Source: Streptococcus sanguinis (GTDB taxonomy: Bacteria; Bacillota; Bacilli; Lactobacillales; Streptococcaceae). Taken from it: 64,000 bases of DNA. Below, one piece after another: positions 24,233 to 33,047 of the stretch. Numbering within the stretch: position 1 is the stretch's first letter; every line of letters starts with the position of its first letter. The translations under genes were made by a program, and so were the position numbers. The notes beneath the pieces are model-generated. The model had not been told where the DNA came from. It was given only the letters and a program-made list of their open reading frames with translations, and did no database searches. Location of the stretch: contig NZ_JAHZPA010000001.1 of assembly GCF_019929225.1 (NCBI RefSeq), positions 576,805-640,804 of the forward strand, written 5' to 3'.

Positions 24233-26902
24233 ATGGCACGAGTAGAAGAATTGAAAAAGCTATCCATTCTTGATGTCGCAGAGACTTTAGGAATGGAGCT
24301 GAAGCGCCAAGGAACGGACAGATATGTCTGGGTTGAGCATGAAAGTTTTGTAATCAGCCCACGTCGCAATATCTTTTCATGGTTTTCTCGTGATGTGAAA
24401 GGAGATGTAATTAAGCTTGTCCAGACTATTCGGGAAGAGCAGACAGGAAGCCGGCCATCTTTTAAAACGGCCAAGCACTTCCTGGAGGCAGGAGAGTTTC
24501 CAGAAGTGGATATGACCGCTGCACCAGCGCCTAAACTGGCCTTTGAATACAGGCATGAAAGCTATGAGCATGCCAACACCAGCTGGACCAGAGACTATCT
24601 GAGAAGGGAGCGGAAGCTATCTGAGGATACAATTACTTTTTTCTTCCAGCAAGGGAGTATAGCTGAAATATCTCATAAAATGAACGATTACTCTGAGCCA
24701 GCTATTGTTTTTAAATTCAAAAACAGCCAGGGAAAGGTGATGGGAGCCAGCCTGCAGGGAATTGTCGAAAATCGGGAGAAATATCCTGATAGGGGGTATC
24801 TAAAGCGGATATTGAAAAATTCTGATGGCCTTACTGGTTTTTACGCAGACGTTGGCCGACCTAAACGACTTATATTTGCAGAGTCTCCCATCGATGTTAT
24901 GAGCTATTATCAGCTCCATCCTCAGCTTCAAGACGTCCGTTTAGTGGCTATGGATGGACTCAAGGAAGGTCTTATGAGTTTTCGCTTTGCAGAGCTAGTC
25001 AGTGAGCTGCAGGGCAAGACTTATGAGTCAGGGGAGCGAACAGCTAGAGTACTTGAAGCTACAGCTAAAACTTCCACGTTCTTTCAGAGCAATGAGGATT
25101 TTATCACTTTGGCTGTAGATAATGACTCTGCAGGGTGGAATTTTATCAGCAAGCTGCAGGAAAAGGGAATCCCTTTTAAGCTAGATATTCCGCCTATTGC
25201 TGAAAAAGGGGTTGAAAAAGCTGATTGGAACAGCTTTTTGAAAGAACCACTCCAGGGGCAAGCGGAGCTAGTTCATATCTACAGTTACGATAAAAAGAAA
25301 AAAACTGCAGCCTATCAAGGTTACTTTTCAAAAGAGTTGGCTACAGAAAAAGTTGCCCAGTTGACTGTAGGTGATGTGGTCGCTTTCAGTGCCTCTGAAA
25401 CGCTCTCTAGGGACGAGATAGAGGAATTAGCGGCCAATCAATCACAGACATACCCGCAGCTCTCAGAAGCTAAAGAGAGTACAAAATATGAAGAAAGAAT
25501 AGAGGGAATATCAATGGCAGATCAACCAAATTTAGAACGTATTACATCCGTTATACGAGGTAATACAGAATATAAGAGCATTGCTGCTTTGTTAGAAGGA
25601 CTGAGAGAGGAATTAAATGATCCTCTAAATTTAGAAGCGGCAGAGGTCATGGATGAAATTTTAAAAAACAATCCTAATCTTCACGATTTATTGTCAGCTT
25701 ATGCAGACTCTTTCGTTTTAGGTTCAGTAACAGTAAATGGATATAGTCTAGCAAAAAATGCAGAGATTACATATTTTGAAGCATTAACTTCTGACGGAGA
25801 ATATTTAGATTTAGATAAATACAAAACCGCAGTTTCAGTTGGTTCTGTAAGTGAGATTGAGTCATCGTTTCAGGAGAAAAGAGCGACTATTGATCAGCTC
25901 ATTCAGGACAGAGATTTGAAAGGTTTATCTGCTCACCTGAAGGAAGGTGTCAAGAATTATTTCAATTCTGACACCTATAAGGCTTTCCTGAATACGATGA
26001 GCAAGCTGAATAACTACTCACTCAATAACCTGTTTCTAATCGTGGCACAGAACCCGAAAGCTTCCGCTGTGGCTTCCTTTAAGGCATGGAAATCATTTGA
26101 CCGTCATGTCAAGAAAGGAGAGAAGGCACTCAAGATTTGGGCACCCTATCAAGTGACTCGAAAGGACGAAAAAGGCCAACCTGTTTTGGATAAAAAGGGT
26201 CAAGAAGTAAAGGATACACGCTTCCGTTTGGTTCCGGTCTTTGATGTCAGTCAAACAGATGGAAAGGAACTTCCTCAGCCAGTTTATGAACTGGAGGGAA
26301 CTCACCAAGACTATGCTAACCTCTATCGTGCAGCTAAAGAAACTGCAGCTGCTAAAGGTGTTCGTTTAGAAATCTCTAAGGAGCCAATGGAAGCACACGG
26401 CTATTATTCACCAACGGAGAATAAGATTGTCATTCGGGCTGGCATGAGTGAGCGGGAGACGTTGAGTACCATCTTTCATGAGATGGCGCATGCAGATTTA
26501 CACAACCCTAAAGCACTTGAAGGACAGAAGCTGACACGAACTAATAAGGAGCTGCAGGCTGAGTCTGTAGCTTACGTTGTGGCTAATCATTATGGTTTAG
26601 ATACCAGCTCATACAGTTTTGGCTACCTTGCTAATTGGAGTAAGGAGCCGGATAGTCTGGCCGATCTTGAAGCTCAGCTATCCATCGTCCAAAAGGAAGC
26701 TGCAGACCTCATTCATCGTTTAGATACAGCATTTGAAAAATATCAAAACAAGGAAGTGTCCAAGGATCCACTCTCCCAAAAACTAGTAGAGTTTAACGAA
26801 AAATGCCATCAGAAGATGGCAGAAAAGGCGGCATCAGAACCCGAAAAAAAATCTCATCCCCAGAAAGGGGACGAGGAGAAGGACAACCAAGCGAGCAAGT
26901 AA
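24233..26902 (+). CDS. Toprim primase-like / ArdC-like antirestriction fusion
   Basis: 889 residues. The first part (about 1-330) has a DUF3991-like start and a Toprim domain with FAESPIDVMSY (about 213) and AVDNDSAG (about 293). The C-terminal part has an ArdC-type ssDNA-binding segment (about 585-640, TMSKLNNYSLNNLFLI and KAWKSFDRHVKKGEKAL) and a zincin motif HEMAH (about 749-753). Toprim proteins of this type prime or process the transferred strand, and ArdC proteins protect incoming ssDNA from restriction. The fusion puts both jobs in one polypeptide. AAAGGAGG precedes the ATG. Confidence 0.88.
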   Translation: MARVEELKKLSILDVAETLGMELKRQGTDRYVWVEHESFVISPRRNIFSWFSRDVKGDVIKLVQTIREEQTGSRPSFKTAKHFLEAGEFPEVDMTAAPAPKLAFEYRHESYEHANTSWTRDYLRRERKLSEDTITFFFQQGSIAEISHKMNDYSEPAIVFKFKNSQGKVMGASLQGIVENREKYPDRGYLKRILKNSDGLTGFYADVGRPKRLIFAESPIDVMSYYQLHPQLQDVRLVAMDGLKEGLMSFRFAELVSELQGKTYESGERTARVLEATAKTSTFFQSNEDFITLAVDNDSAGWNFISKLQEKGIPFKLDIPPIAEKGVEKADWNSFLKEPLQGQAELVHIYSYDKKKKTAAYQGYFSKELATEKVAQLTVGDVVAFSASETLSRDEIEELAANQSQTYPQLSEAKESTKYEERIEGISMADQPNLERITSVIRGNTEYKSIAALLEGLREELNDPLNLEAAEVMDEILKNNPNLHDLLSAYADSFVLGSVTVNGYSLAKNAEITYFEALTSDGEYLDLDKYKTAVSVGSVSEIESSFQEKRATIDQLIQDRDLKGLSAHLKEGVKNYFNSDTYKAFLNTMSKLNNYSLNNLFLIVAQNPKASAVASFKAWKSFDRHVKKGEKALKIWAPYQVTRKDEKGQPVLDKKGQEVKDTRFRLVPVFDVSQTDGKELPQPVYELEGTHQDYANLYRAAKETAAAKGVRLEISKEPMEAHGYYSPTENKIVIRAGMSERETLSTIFHEMAHADLHNPKALEGQKLTRTNKELQAESVAYVVANHYGLDTSSYSFGYLANWSKEPDSLADLEAQLSIVQKEAADLIHRLDTAFEKYQNKEVSKDPLSQKLVEFNEKCHQKMAEKAASEPEKKSHPQKGDEEKDNQASK

Positions 26903-26947
26903 AAGAACTGCTCAGCTCACTTAATCGTAAACGAAAGGATAACCAAG

Positions 26948-27193
26948 ATGAAAGAAGTAGTTGATGAAACTTTGACCACATATTTTACAACATTCGCACC
27001 AGATGTTGTGCTGAAACCAGATGAAGAGTTTTTCAAACTCTCCCGAAAGGCAGCTATACACGAACTCCAAAAGGACCTGAAAGAACAGGAAGAGTTGGAG
27101 CTGGAGCTTGCAGAAGATACAACAGAAACAATCGCCTATCTGCAGTCTATTAACGACGCAGAATATGAGCAGTTGAAGGATAACTACCGCTAG
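26948..27193 (+). CDS. Small acidic protein of unknown function
   Basis: 81 residues, strongly acidic and helical (ELQKDLKEQEELELELAEDTTE). AAAGGATAACCAAG precedes the ATG. It is the last gene before the oriT region. No family recognised; it could be an anti-restriction-like acidic protein or a mobilization accessory, but nothing shows this. Confidence 0.55.
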   Translation: MKEVVDETLTTYFTTFAPDVVLKPDEEFFKLSRKAAIHELQKDLKEQEELELELAEDTTETIAYLQSINDAEYEQLKDNYR

Positions 27194-27444
27194 GTAGGTA
27201 TTCAAAATAGGCGAGGCCATTTGAAAAATGGTCCGCTTGTTAAGGTGCGCAGCACCTCACCAGGGGCTTGGGGATTTCCCCAAAGTTTTGAAAGATAGGT
27301 TCTCTTATTTGGGTAGGGAAAGCCCAAAGAGAAGAGAGCCTATTCTTTTAAATTTAGCATTTGTAGCTACAAATGCTATGCTTGCCAGAGCAAAGTATAT
27401 CAAGATGGCAGGTTGCAATCAATCAGGAAGGAGAAAAATTTCCA
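27194..27444 (+). other. Candidate origin of transfer (oriT) region
   Basis: 251 bases directly upstream of mobC and the relaxase, full of inverted repeats: AGGTGC/GCACCT (27243-27257), TTGGGG/CCCCAA (27268-27283), a nested pair ATAGGTTCTCTT/AAGAGAGCCTAT (27295-27343) that contains TTTGGG/CCCAAA, and a perfect 22-bp palindrome (27356-27377). This position and structure is what is expected of a MobP-type oriT. The nic site itself could not be identified. Confidence 0.6.
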
Positions 27445-27792
27445 ATGGAAACATACGGAAACAGAGAGCGGTCAATTTTGAGAAGATTTTTTGTAAATGA
27501 AAATGAAGATCAGGCCATCCGTCGCAAAATGGGAGAGGCCGGCATCCGAAACTTTTCGACATTTGCCCGCTACATGCTGCTCACTGGCCGAGTTCAAGTT
27601 ATCAACTTTGAGGAACTGTCCAAACTGCGCCAGGAAATCAACCGAGTCGGGGTCAACATCAACCAAATTGCTCGGCAGGTGAACACAAACGAAGAAGCCA
27701 GCAGAGAGGAATTGGTTGCTGTTTTGGAGCAGCTGCAGGAAATTGAGGAGCTGATTGAGGGGAAGATTGAAGAAGCAGAGAAAGGAGAATAG
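27445..27792 (+). CDS. mobC: MobC-like mobilization protein
   Basis: 115 residues. RRFFVNENEDQAIRRKMGEAGIRNFSTFARYMLLTGRV followed by LRQEINRVGVNINQIARQVN is the MobC family signature (relaxosome accessory that helps nicking at oriT). ATG 27445 is preferred over the upstream in-frame start because GGAAGGAG lies upstream and the protein then begins with the family N-terminus. It ends directly before the relaxase ATG. Confidence 0.88.
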   Translation: METYGNRERSILRRFFVNENEDQAIRRKMGEAGIRNFSTFARYMLLTGRVQVINFEELSKLRQEINRVGVNINQIARQVNTNEEASREELVAVLEQLQEIEELIEGKIEEAEKGE

Positions 27793-29412
27793 ATGGTTGT
27801 TACAAAAGCTATTCAGATAAAAAACACAGGTAACTTAAAGAGAGCTGTTAAATATATTTTGGATGAAGCTAAGACAGTAGAGCTGGTCACTAACAGCAAC
27901 CAATCTTTTCCAGTTATTTTCAAAGATGGGAAGTTGCAGACACAGTTAGTCTCTGGTCATTTGATTGGCCAGGAGCGAAAAGCTGCGGAGGAATTCATTC
28001 TGACTAAGAAGCTGGCTGATACTCGTTTTGGACGAAAAGAAACCTCTGACTTGGTGACAGAAAAAGGAGTGCTAGCTCATCATCTGATCCAATCTTTTGA
28101 TCCGTCGGACAATCTAACAGCAGAGGAAATTCATGAGATAGGGCGCAAGACTGTTTTAGAACTGACGAAGGGAAAACATGAGTTTGTGATTGCAACTCAT
28201 GTAGACAAAAATCACATTCACAACCATATCATTTTTAATACAACGGATAATAGCACCTTGAAAAAATTCCGTTGGCAAAAGGGAACTAAGCGGAGCCTGG
28301 AGAAAATTTCAGACCGTTATGCGGAGCTGGCTGGAGCTAAAATTATTGATCGGAGCGCTCCAAGATTTTCTCATACAAAGTACGCAGCCTATCAGAAAAA
28401 GAATGTATTTAAACTTGAGATTAAGTCCCGTTTGAATTTCTTGATTAAGCACTCAACATCCATCGAGGACTTTTTAAAGAAAGCAAAGGCACTGAATTTA
28501 GCAGTCAATTTCTCTGGCAAGCATGCCACTTATCGGTTGCTGGACAGTGAGCAGCAACGCAATACTCGTGACAGTACGTTATCTAAAAAAGGTGCTTACA
28601 CTTTGGCCACGATTGAGAAGCGAGTCAGCCAAAACAAGGCGACCTACTCTCTAGAGGATATCAAGCCAGAGTATGACAAACTGCAGCAAGAGAAGGCAGA
28701 AGATTTTGAACAACGTCTCATGATTGAACCTTGGCAAGTTCAAGAAGTTACAGCTGACGGCATCTACCTTGAGATAGACTTTGGGATCCGTAATCATGGC
28801 TTGATTAAGGTTCCACATCGGCAAGTAGATCAGCTGGAAGATGGACGTTTTGAACTCTTTGTCCGAAGAAATGATTTCTTTTATTTTCTTAATCCAGATC
28901 ACTCAGAGAATAACCGTTACATCAAAGGAAATACCCTTATGAAGCAGCTTGCTTATAATAATGGTGAGGTTGTTCTGACTAAAAATCGAAACATCTCTAA
29001 TCTAGATCAGCTGATTAAAGAGTTTGAGTTCCTAGCTGCTCATGACGTGACCAGTGGCCAACAATTTGAAGAACTCAAGGAACGCTTTATTGAGCAGCTG
29101 GACCAAACAGAGGAGACTCTAAAGCAGATTGAGCAGCGACTGATGAAACTCAACAAAGCTGCAGCTGCTTTGTCTGATCTGCAGTCTGACAATCCAGAAT
29201 ACCAGGCGTTAGGTCAGGAAATTCTGGAAAGCTTGGGTTTCCCTTTGACCATTCGAGCGGAGGAACTGGAGAAAGAGATTACTGAAATCAGTGTCGAGCA
29301 AGCAGGTCTGCAGCAGAAATATGATGACATTGTTGGAAGCTTTGAAGAGTACCGATCTGTTAAAGATAATAACCAACTCCGGAGAGAGCAAGAACAGGAA
29401 AATACATTATAA
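27793..29412 (+). CDS. MobP-type relaxase
   Basis: 539 residues. The relaxase domain (about 1-200) contains HVDKNHIHNHIIFN (about 136-149), the histidine cluster that binds the metal; the catalytic tyrosine is expected in the N-terminal part. The C-terminal half is helical and coiled (EQLDQTEETLKQIEQRLMKLNKAAAAL). It nicks oriT, stays bound to the 5' end of the strand and pilots it through the channel. It starts one base after the mobC stop. Confidence 0.92.
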   Translation: MVVTKAIQIKNTGNLKRAVKYILDEAKTVELVTNSNQSFPVIFKDGKLQTQLVSGHLIGQERKAAEEFILTKKLADTRFGRKETSDLVTEKGVLAHHLIQSFDPSDNLTAEEIHEIGRKTVLELTKGKHEFVIATHVDKNHIHNHIIFNTTDNSTLKKFRWQKGTKRSLEKISDRYAELAGAKIIDRSAPRFSHTKYAAYQKKNVFKLEIKSRLNFLIKHSTSIEDFLKKAKALNLAVNFSGKHATYRLLDSEQQRNTRDSTLSKKGAYTLATIEKRVSQNKATYSLEDIKPEYDKLQQEKAEDFEQRLMIEPWQVQEVTADGIYLEIDFGIRNHGLIKVPHRQVDQLEDGRFELFVRRNDFFYFLNPDHSENNRYIKGNTLMKQLAYNNGEVVLTKNRNISNLDQLIKEFEFLAAHDVTSGQQFEELKERFIEQLDQTEETLKQIEQRLMKLNKAAAALSDLQSDNPEYQALGQEILESLGFPLTIRAEELEKEITEISVEQAGLQQKYDDIVGSFEEYRSVKDNNQLRREQEQENTL

Positions 29413-29436
29413 ATTTTTCTAAGGTTTTTAAATTGC

Positions 29437-29465
29437 TTGACTTATTTAAAATGAGATTGTATGAT
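29437..29465 (+). promoter_or_regulatory. Promoter of a small antisense RNA
   Basis: TTGACT, a 17-base spacer and TATGAT. It drives a short RNA toward a convergent toxin-like gene. Confidence 0.6.
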
Positions 29466-29471
29466 AATGGT

Positions 29472-29602
29472 AGAATTATTTATATTATTTTGGAGTTACA
29501 AATAAAAAAAGAGAACTGCGGCAACAGCTCTCTCAACTTCAGTAATAATATGATAGCATTCTGTCAGCGTCACCTAACTTTGAAAAAAGTTAGGTGTTTT
29601 TT
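29472..29602 (+). ncRNA. Candidate antitoxin RNA of a type I system
   Basis: About 130 bases from the predicted start to an intrinsic terminator (CACCTAACTT / AAGTTAGGTG plus six T, 29571-29602). It has an internal hairpin AGAG..CTG/CAG..CTCT near 29510-29535. It converges on the small holin-like peptide gene at 29616-29699, so a longer toxin mRNA would pair with it at the 3' ends, as in the txpA/ratA and bsrG/SR4 type. Confidence 0.5.
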
Positions 29603-29615
29603 AGGTCGTCAATAA

Positions 29616-29699
29616 TCAACTCTTTTTAGAGTCTTTAATGACTTGACGCACTGAATTAAATAGTGCAATCATGACCATGATAATTTCGTATTGAGTCAT
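29616..29699 (-). CDS. Holin-like type I toxin peptide
   Basis: 27 residues, MTQYEIIMVMIALFNSVRQV followed by a short lysine-rich tail: hydrophobic N-terminus with the TYEA/QYE-type start of the putative holin-like toxin family, then a basic end. AAGGAA lies 8 bases before the ATG on the minus strand. It is convergent with a short RNA on the plus strand. Such loci stabilise plasmids and mobile elements. Confidence 0.6.
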   Translation of the reverse strand: MTQYEIIMVMIALFNSVRQVIKDSKKS

Positions 29700-29968
29700 G
29701 GATAGTACTTCCTTTCATAAAAGAGGAAACAGGTTCTTATACTAGGGATTATCTCATACAGGGAATACTTTTTCATTTTTCTGCTCTTCTTTAAAATTCG
29801 GGATTACTGAAGTCTTTCTTAGCGAAATGCCATCATAGCTTAAGTATAATCCAAAAAATTTTTTACGTCAAATTGAAATATTAGATTATTGTTTGATATT
29901 TTGTTAAAAGATAAAAAAATTAAATAATTTAGAGTACAATAAGATATTTGAGGTAATAACTGTACTAA

Positions 29969-30047
29969 ATATTGGCCAATTAGGTATACCCTATTGGCCT
30001 TGCATGTGCAACTTGATTTTACTGGTCAAAAGACACGGCCAATAGAG
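29969..30047 (+). repeat. Candidate resolvase recombination site (res)
   Basis: Three copies of GGCCAATA-type half sites in both orientations (29972-29979, 29992-29999 and 30038-30045), just upstream of the resolvase gene. The spacing, with a central TAGGTATACCCTA, is like a serine-resolvase site. Confidence 0.5.
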
Positions 30048-30071
30048 TTCGGCAAAAATAAGGAGGAACAT

Positions 30072-30662
30072 ATGGTAAGAATTGGTTATGCACGAGTCAG
30101 CAGCACAGATCAGAATTTGGATCGGCAGCTGGAGCAGATGCAGGACTGCGAAAAAGTTTTCCAGGAGGCGGTCAGTGGAGCCAGCAAGGAACGGTCTCAG
30201 CTTCAGGCTCTCCTACAGTACATCCGAGAAGGGGATATAGTCGCCGTAACGGAACTTGAACGCTTGGGGAGGAATAACCAGGAGCTGACAGAGATTATAA
30301 CTGCTATACAAGCTCGGGGTGCCACTTTGGAAGTTCTTAACCTTCCGACTTTACGGGGGATTGAGGACGAGAACCTCAGACGGCTGTTGAATAATCTAAT
30401 TTTAGAGCTATACAAGTATCAAGCCCAAGCAGAGCGAGAACGCATCAAGGAGCGTCAACGTCAGGGGATAGTTCTTGCCAAGGCTCAGGGTAAGTACCAG
30501 GGCAGGAAGGCTCTCTATACTGCAGATGATGAGCGTCTGCAGCATGCCTTTGATTTGTATCTTCAAGGATATACTGATAGGGACGTTAGCAAGCTGACAG
30601 GGATACCTGAAAGGACTTTTAGGCGGTATCGAGAGAAATACCAAATAAGGCGAAGCAATTAG
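30072..30662 (+). CDS. Serine resolvase
   Basis: 196 residues. RIGYARVSSTDQNLDRQLEQM contains the catalytic serine (about residue 10), ELERLGRNNQEL matches the active-site arginine region (about 68-72), and the C-terminal helix-turn-helix reads DRDVSKLTGIPERTFRRYR. It probably resolves multimers of the circular form. AGGAGG precedes ATG 30072, so the upstream in-frame ATG (29994) is not used. Confidence 0.92.
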   Translation: MVRIGYARVSSTDQNLDRQLEQMQDCEKVFQEAVSGASKERSQLQALLQYIREGDIVAVTELERLGRNNQELTEIITAIQARGATLEVLNLPTLRGIEDENLRRLLNNLILELYKYQAQAERERIKERQRQGIVLAKAQGKYQGRKALYTADDERLQHAFDLYLQGYTDRDVSKLTGIPERTFRRYREKYQIRRSN

Positions 30663-30721
30663 ATACTCTAGTCGCAAGATATAGCAAAATAATTTAAATT
30701 ACTTATAAGTTATACGAATAC

Positions 30722-30750
30722 TTGACACTTTATGTCGTAAATGTTGTAAT
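30722..30750 (+). promoter_or_regulatory. Promoter of the 287-residue cargo gene
   Basis: TTGACA, a 17-base spacer and TGTAAT, 25 bases before the ATG. Confidence 0.55.
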
Positions 30751-30775
30751 ATAGTAAAGAAAGAGAGGAGTTCAG

Positions 30776-31639
30776 ATGGTATCAATCTTTAAAAATATTT
30801 ATTCTGCATTAAAAACGGGAAAAACTCTTGATTATATCAATCAGGAAAATGAAATTCAGGAGGAAAAAAAACGGAAAGAAGATAGTAAGAAGGAAAAACA
30901 GACTGAAGAATTTAAAATTACTGCTAAACAGTTACTAGATGAGAAAGTAGCAACTGTCAAAAAGTACCTTGAAAAAGGTGATTACCAATCAGTTAATAAA
31001 TATTTGAGGACCCTATCTAATTATTATACATATCATTTAGCCTTTGATACATTGAATTCGGATAATAATAAGTGGGGGAAAGTTATAAATGGGAAATTGT
31101 GCACAATAATTGATACTAGGTTTCCGCATGAATTAGTAAAAAATTATGTTTTTAATGTACACGAAGAAGACTTTGTCCATTATAGTCCAAACTATACTAA
31201 TTTATCTAGAGAAAAGCCAAGTTTTCATTTGCATGAACATCCTATCTTACTGTTTCCTTGGAATAAAGGTAGAATTGTTGAAAATATAGAAAATATAAAT
31301 AATCATAGCTGTCCACTTTCTCCAAATCGAAACTTAGATAACTATTATTTTTATCCTATGGGCCTGATAGAGTGTTATGGAGGAAACCACTCACAGTTTT
31401 CTGCTTTGTTAGAAAATAGTGATAAACATGTTAGCGAGATCACACAAATAGTTGATGTAACGTCACTCTATGATGAAGTTTATTTTGATGGACAAGAGTT
31501 TAAAAGAAAATCAGATAATAAATGGTTATATAAAGCTAAGAATGATTTTGAAAGGCTCTATGGTGTATATTTTGAAATAGGACGGGTTTTAAAGGATTAT
31601 CCGGATTATTTCCCTAATTCTATATTAGATATAGTGTAA
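30776..31639 (+). CDS. Cargo protein of unknown function
   Basis: 287 residues. A charged coiled N-terminus (about 20-50, EEKKRKEDSKKEKQTEEFK) is followed by a globular domain with HLHEHPILLFPWNKGRI (about 158-174) and FYPMGLIECYGGNHSQFSALL (about 198-220). The gene is more AT-rich than its neighbours and has its own promoter and terminator, which suggests a recently acquired cargo gene. The DUF6710 family was considered as a match, but I am not sure. Confidence 0.6.
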   Translation: MVSIFKNIYSALKTGKTLDYINQENEIQEEKKRKEDSKKEKQTEEFKITAKQLLDEKVATVKKYLEKGDYQSVNKYLRTLSNYYTYHLAFDTLNSDNNKWGKVINGKLCTIIDTRFPHELVKNYVFNVHEEDFVHYSPNYTNLSREKPSFHLHEHPILLFPWNKGRIVENIENINNHSCPLSPNRNLDNYYFYPMGLIECYGGNHSQFSALLENSDKHVSEITQIVDVTSLYDEVYFDGQEFKRKSDNKWLYKAKNDFERLYGVYFEIGRVLKDYPDYFPNSILDIV

Positions 31640-31698
31640 AAGACCAGGTATTCATTGCTGATTATGTGGTTACTGACTCTTCTTTGTATTTCTTATTT

Positions 31699-31724
31699 CC
31701 CTGGTTTGTTCCAGGGCTTTTTTG
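31699..31724 (+). terminator. Terminator after the cargo gene
   Basis: CCCTGG / CCAGGG hairpin with a six-base loop followed by CTTTTTT. Confidence 0.8.
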
Positions 31725-31740
31725 TTCCTATATGCTCTTA

Positions 31741-31775
31741 ATGTTTATAAATATAATTATAATGGTATAATGGAA
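31741..31775 (+). repeat. AT-rich repeat, candidate partition site / parA operator
   Basis: TTTATAAATATAATTATAAT followed by GGTATAATGG, the promoter of the cysteine-rich gene and parA. Similar AT repeats recur at 32748-32815 and 33046-33072, on either side of the ParB-like gene, which suggests a shared binding site. Confidence 0.5.
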
Positions 31776-31803
31776 GTATAGAAAATAACAAGGAGATAGA
31801 TAG

Positions 31804-31950
31804 ATGGCAGAAGAACATCATTGTAAATTTTGCGGCTGCACTTGGAACAATGCTTGCTATACTCCAGACAAAGGAGCTTGCTGGTGGATAGACGATGAAG
31901 AAACGATCTGCAGTCATTGTTATTATGGATGGAATGGAGAAACAGAATGA
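31804..31950 (+). CDS. Small cysteine-rich (zinc-binding) protein coupled to parA
   Basis: 48 residues, too short for usual gene callers. CKFCGCT (7-13), C18, C26 and ICSHC (35-39) give seven cysteines and a histidine, the pattern of small CxxCGCT..C...CxxC zinc-ribbon proteins of phages and plasmids. AGGAGATAGATAG precedes the ATG. The stop overlaps the parA ATG (ATGA), so translation is coupled. Confidence 0.7.
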   Translation: MAEEHHCKFCGCTWNNACYTPDKGACWWIDDEETICSHCYYGWNGETE

Positions 31951-32753
31951 AAATTATTACATTTGCCGCTATTAAGGGCGGTGTTGGGAAAACAACTTTA
32001 ACTTTTAATTATGCTGAATGGCTTGCCAAGAAAGGTCAGAAAGTGCTTTTGATTGATCTAGATCATCAGTGCAATTTGACGCAGTGTTACAATATCTACG
32101 AGAGCAAGAATACCATTGCTAATGCTTTTAAAGGCGGTGACGTGGATATTAAGGAGGTCAAAGAAAATATTAGCCTTATTCCTGGTTCCGTTCAGTTAGA
32201 CACTGTGGAGCGGGATCTGGAGAATAGCGACAAGAAAAATATGCTCCTCTATCTCTGGTTAGAAGATAACTATGAGAAGAAAGACCTAGAACAGTTTGAT
32301 TATATCTTGATTGACTGTAGGCCGGACTTTGCAACCGCAACTAAAAATGCAGTTGCAGTTAGTCATGCCATTGTCAGTCCGCTGACTCCTTCTGAGTTTG
32401 GCTACAATGCCAAATTTAACCTTTCCAGTCGTCTAGAGGCTTTCCGAAAGGATGTGATTGATTATCGCACTAGAGAGTCTTATATAACGGCTGAACTGTA
32501 TTTTCTGGCTAATATGATTCGTCCAAACTATGGCTCTTCCAGAGAGCTTCTAGAAGCTTTAGGGTTGGAGGCTAAAGAAAAAGGAACTGATAACCTTTTG
32601 GGAATTGTTCCAGCAAAAGAGTTGTTCAATCATTCAACAATCGATAAAGTCTCTATTGCGGATATGAAGGAAAATCCTGAACTCTATAAAAAACATAAGA
32701 AATTCTTTGACGAGTTAGAGCAGACTTTCTCAAAAATTTATGATACAATATAA
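31947..32753 (+). CDS. parA: ParA-type partition ATPase
   Basis: 268 residues with the deviant Walker A KGGVGKTT (about 10-17), LIDLDHQCNLTQ (A' box) and YILIDCRPDFATAT (Walker B). Small ParA of the plasmid type without an N-terminal helix-turn-helix. It drives segregation of the extrachromosomal form. ATG 31947 overlaps the upstream stop; GGAATGGAGA provides the ribosome binding site. Confidence 0.93.
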   Translation: MKIITFAAIKGGVGKTTLTFNYAEWLAKKGQKVLLIDLDHQCNLTQCYNIYESKNTIANAFKGGDVDIKEVKENISLIPGSVQLDTVERDLENSDKKNMLLYLWLEDNYEKKDLEQFDYILIDCRPDFATATKNAVAVSHAIVSPLTPSEFGYNAKFNLSSRLEAFRKDVIDYRTRESYITAELYFLANMIRPNYGSSRELLEALGLEAKEKGTDNLLGIVPAKELFNHSTIDKVSIADMKENPELYKKHKKFFDELEQTFSKIYDTI

Positions 32754-32815
32754 TTATATTTATAAACATAAATACAAATACATTTATAAATATAAATATA
32801 ATTTATAAAGGAGAT
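32748..32815 (+). repeat. Iterated TTTATAAA/ATAAATA array (candidate centromere)
   Basis: At least three TTTATAAAyATAAATA-like units in both orientations in 68 bases, filling the gap between parA and the ParB-like gene. The array also acts as the 5' region of the latter, which suggests autoregulation. Low-complexity AT content is a caveat. Confidence 0.55.
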
Positions 32816-32820
32816 ATAGA

Positions 32821-33047
32821 TGGCATTTGAACGTAAAGAAAAGGAAATTTCGCAGCTAATTGAGAAAACCACTAAGCCGACTCCTCAGCCGGTTTTCGCT
32901 CCTGATGTGAGTAATTTTGAACGGAAGAAACAATATCAGTTCACCTTAAAGCCAAGCAATAGAGAGAAATTGGATCAGCTTTCTAAAGCTGCAGGGGCTC
33001 GGTCAGCATCCGACTATTTAGATAAGCTAATAGAAAACTTGAGTTAA
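32821..33047 (+). CDS. ParB-like ribbon-helix-helix DNA-binding protein
   Basis: 75 residues. An unstructured N-terminal half is followed by YQFTLKPSNREKLDQLSKAAGARSASDYLDKLIENL, a ribbon-helix-helix layout like the small centromere-binding proteins (PrgO/ParG type) that partner ParA. AAAGGAG is 7 bases before the ATG. AT-rich repeats on both sides are its likely binding sites. Confidence 0.75.

Noticed and set aside
29433-29615. 60-residue plus-strand reading frame in the antitoxin RNA region
   Set aside because: It overlaps the promoter, hairpin and terminator of the small RNA and has no ribosome binding site.
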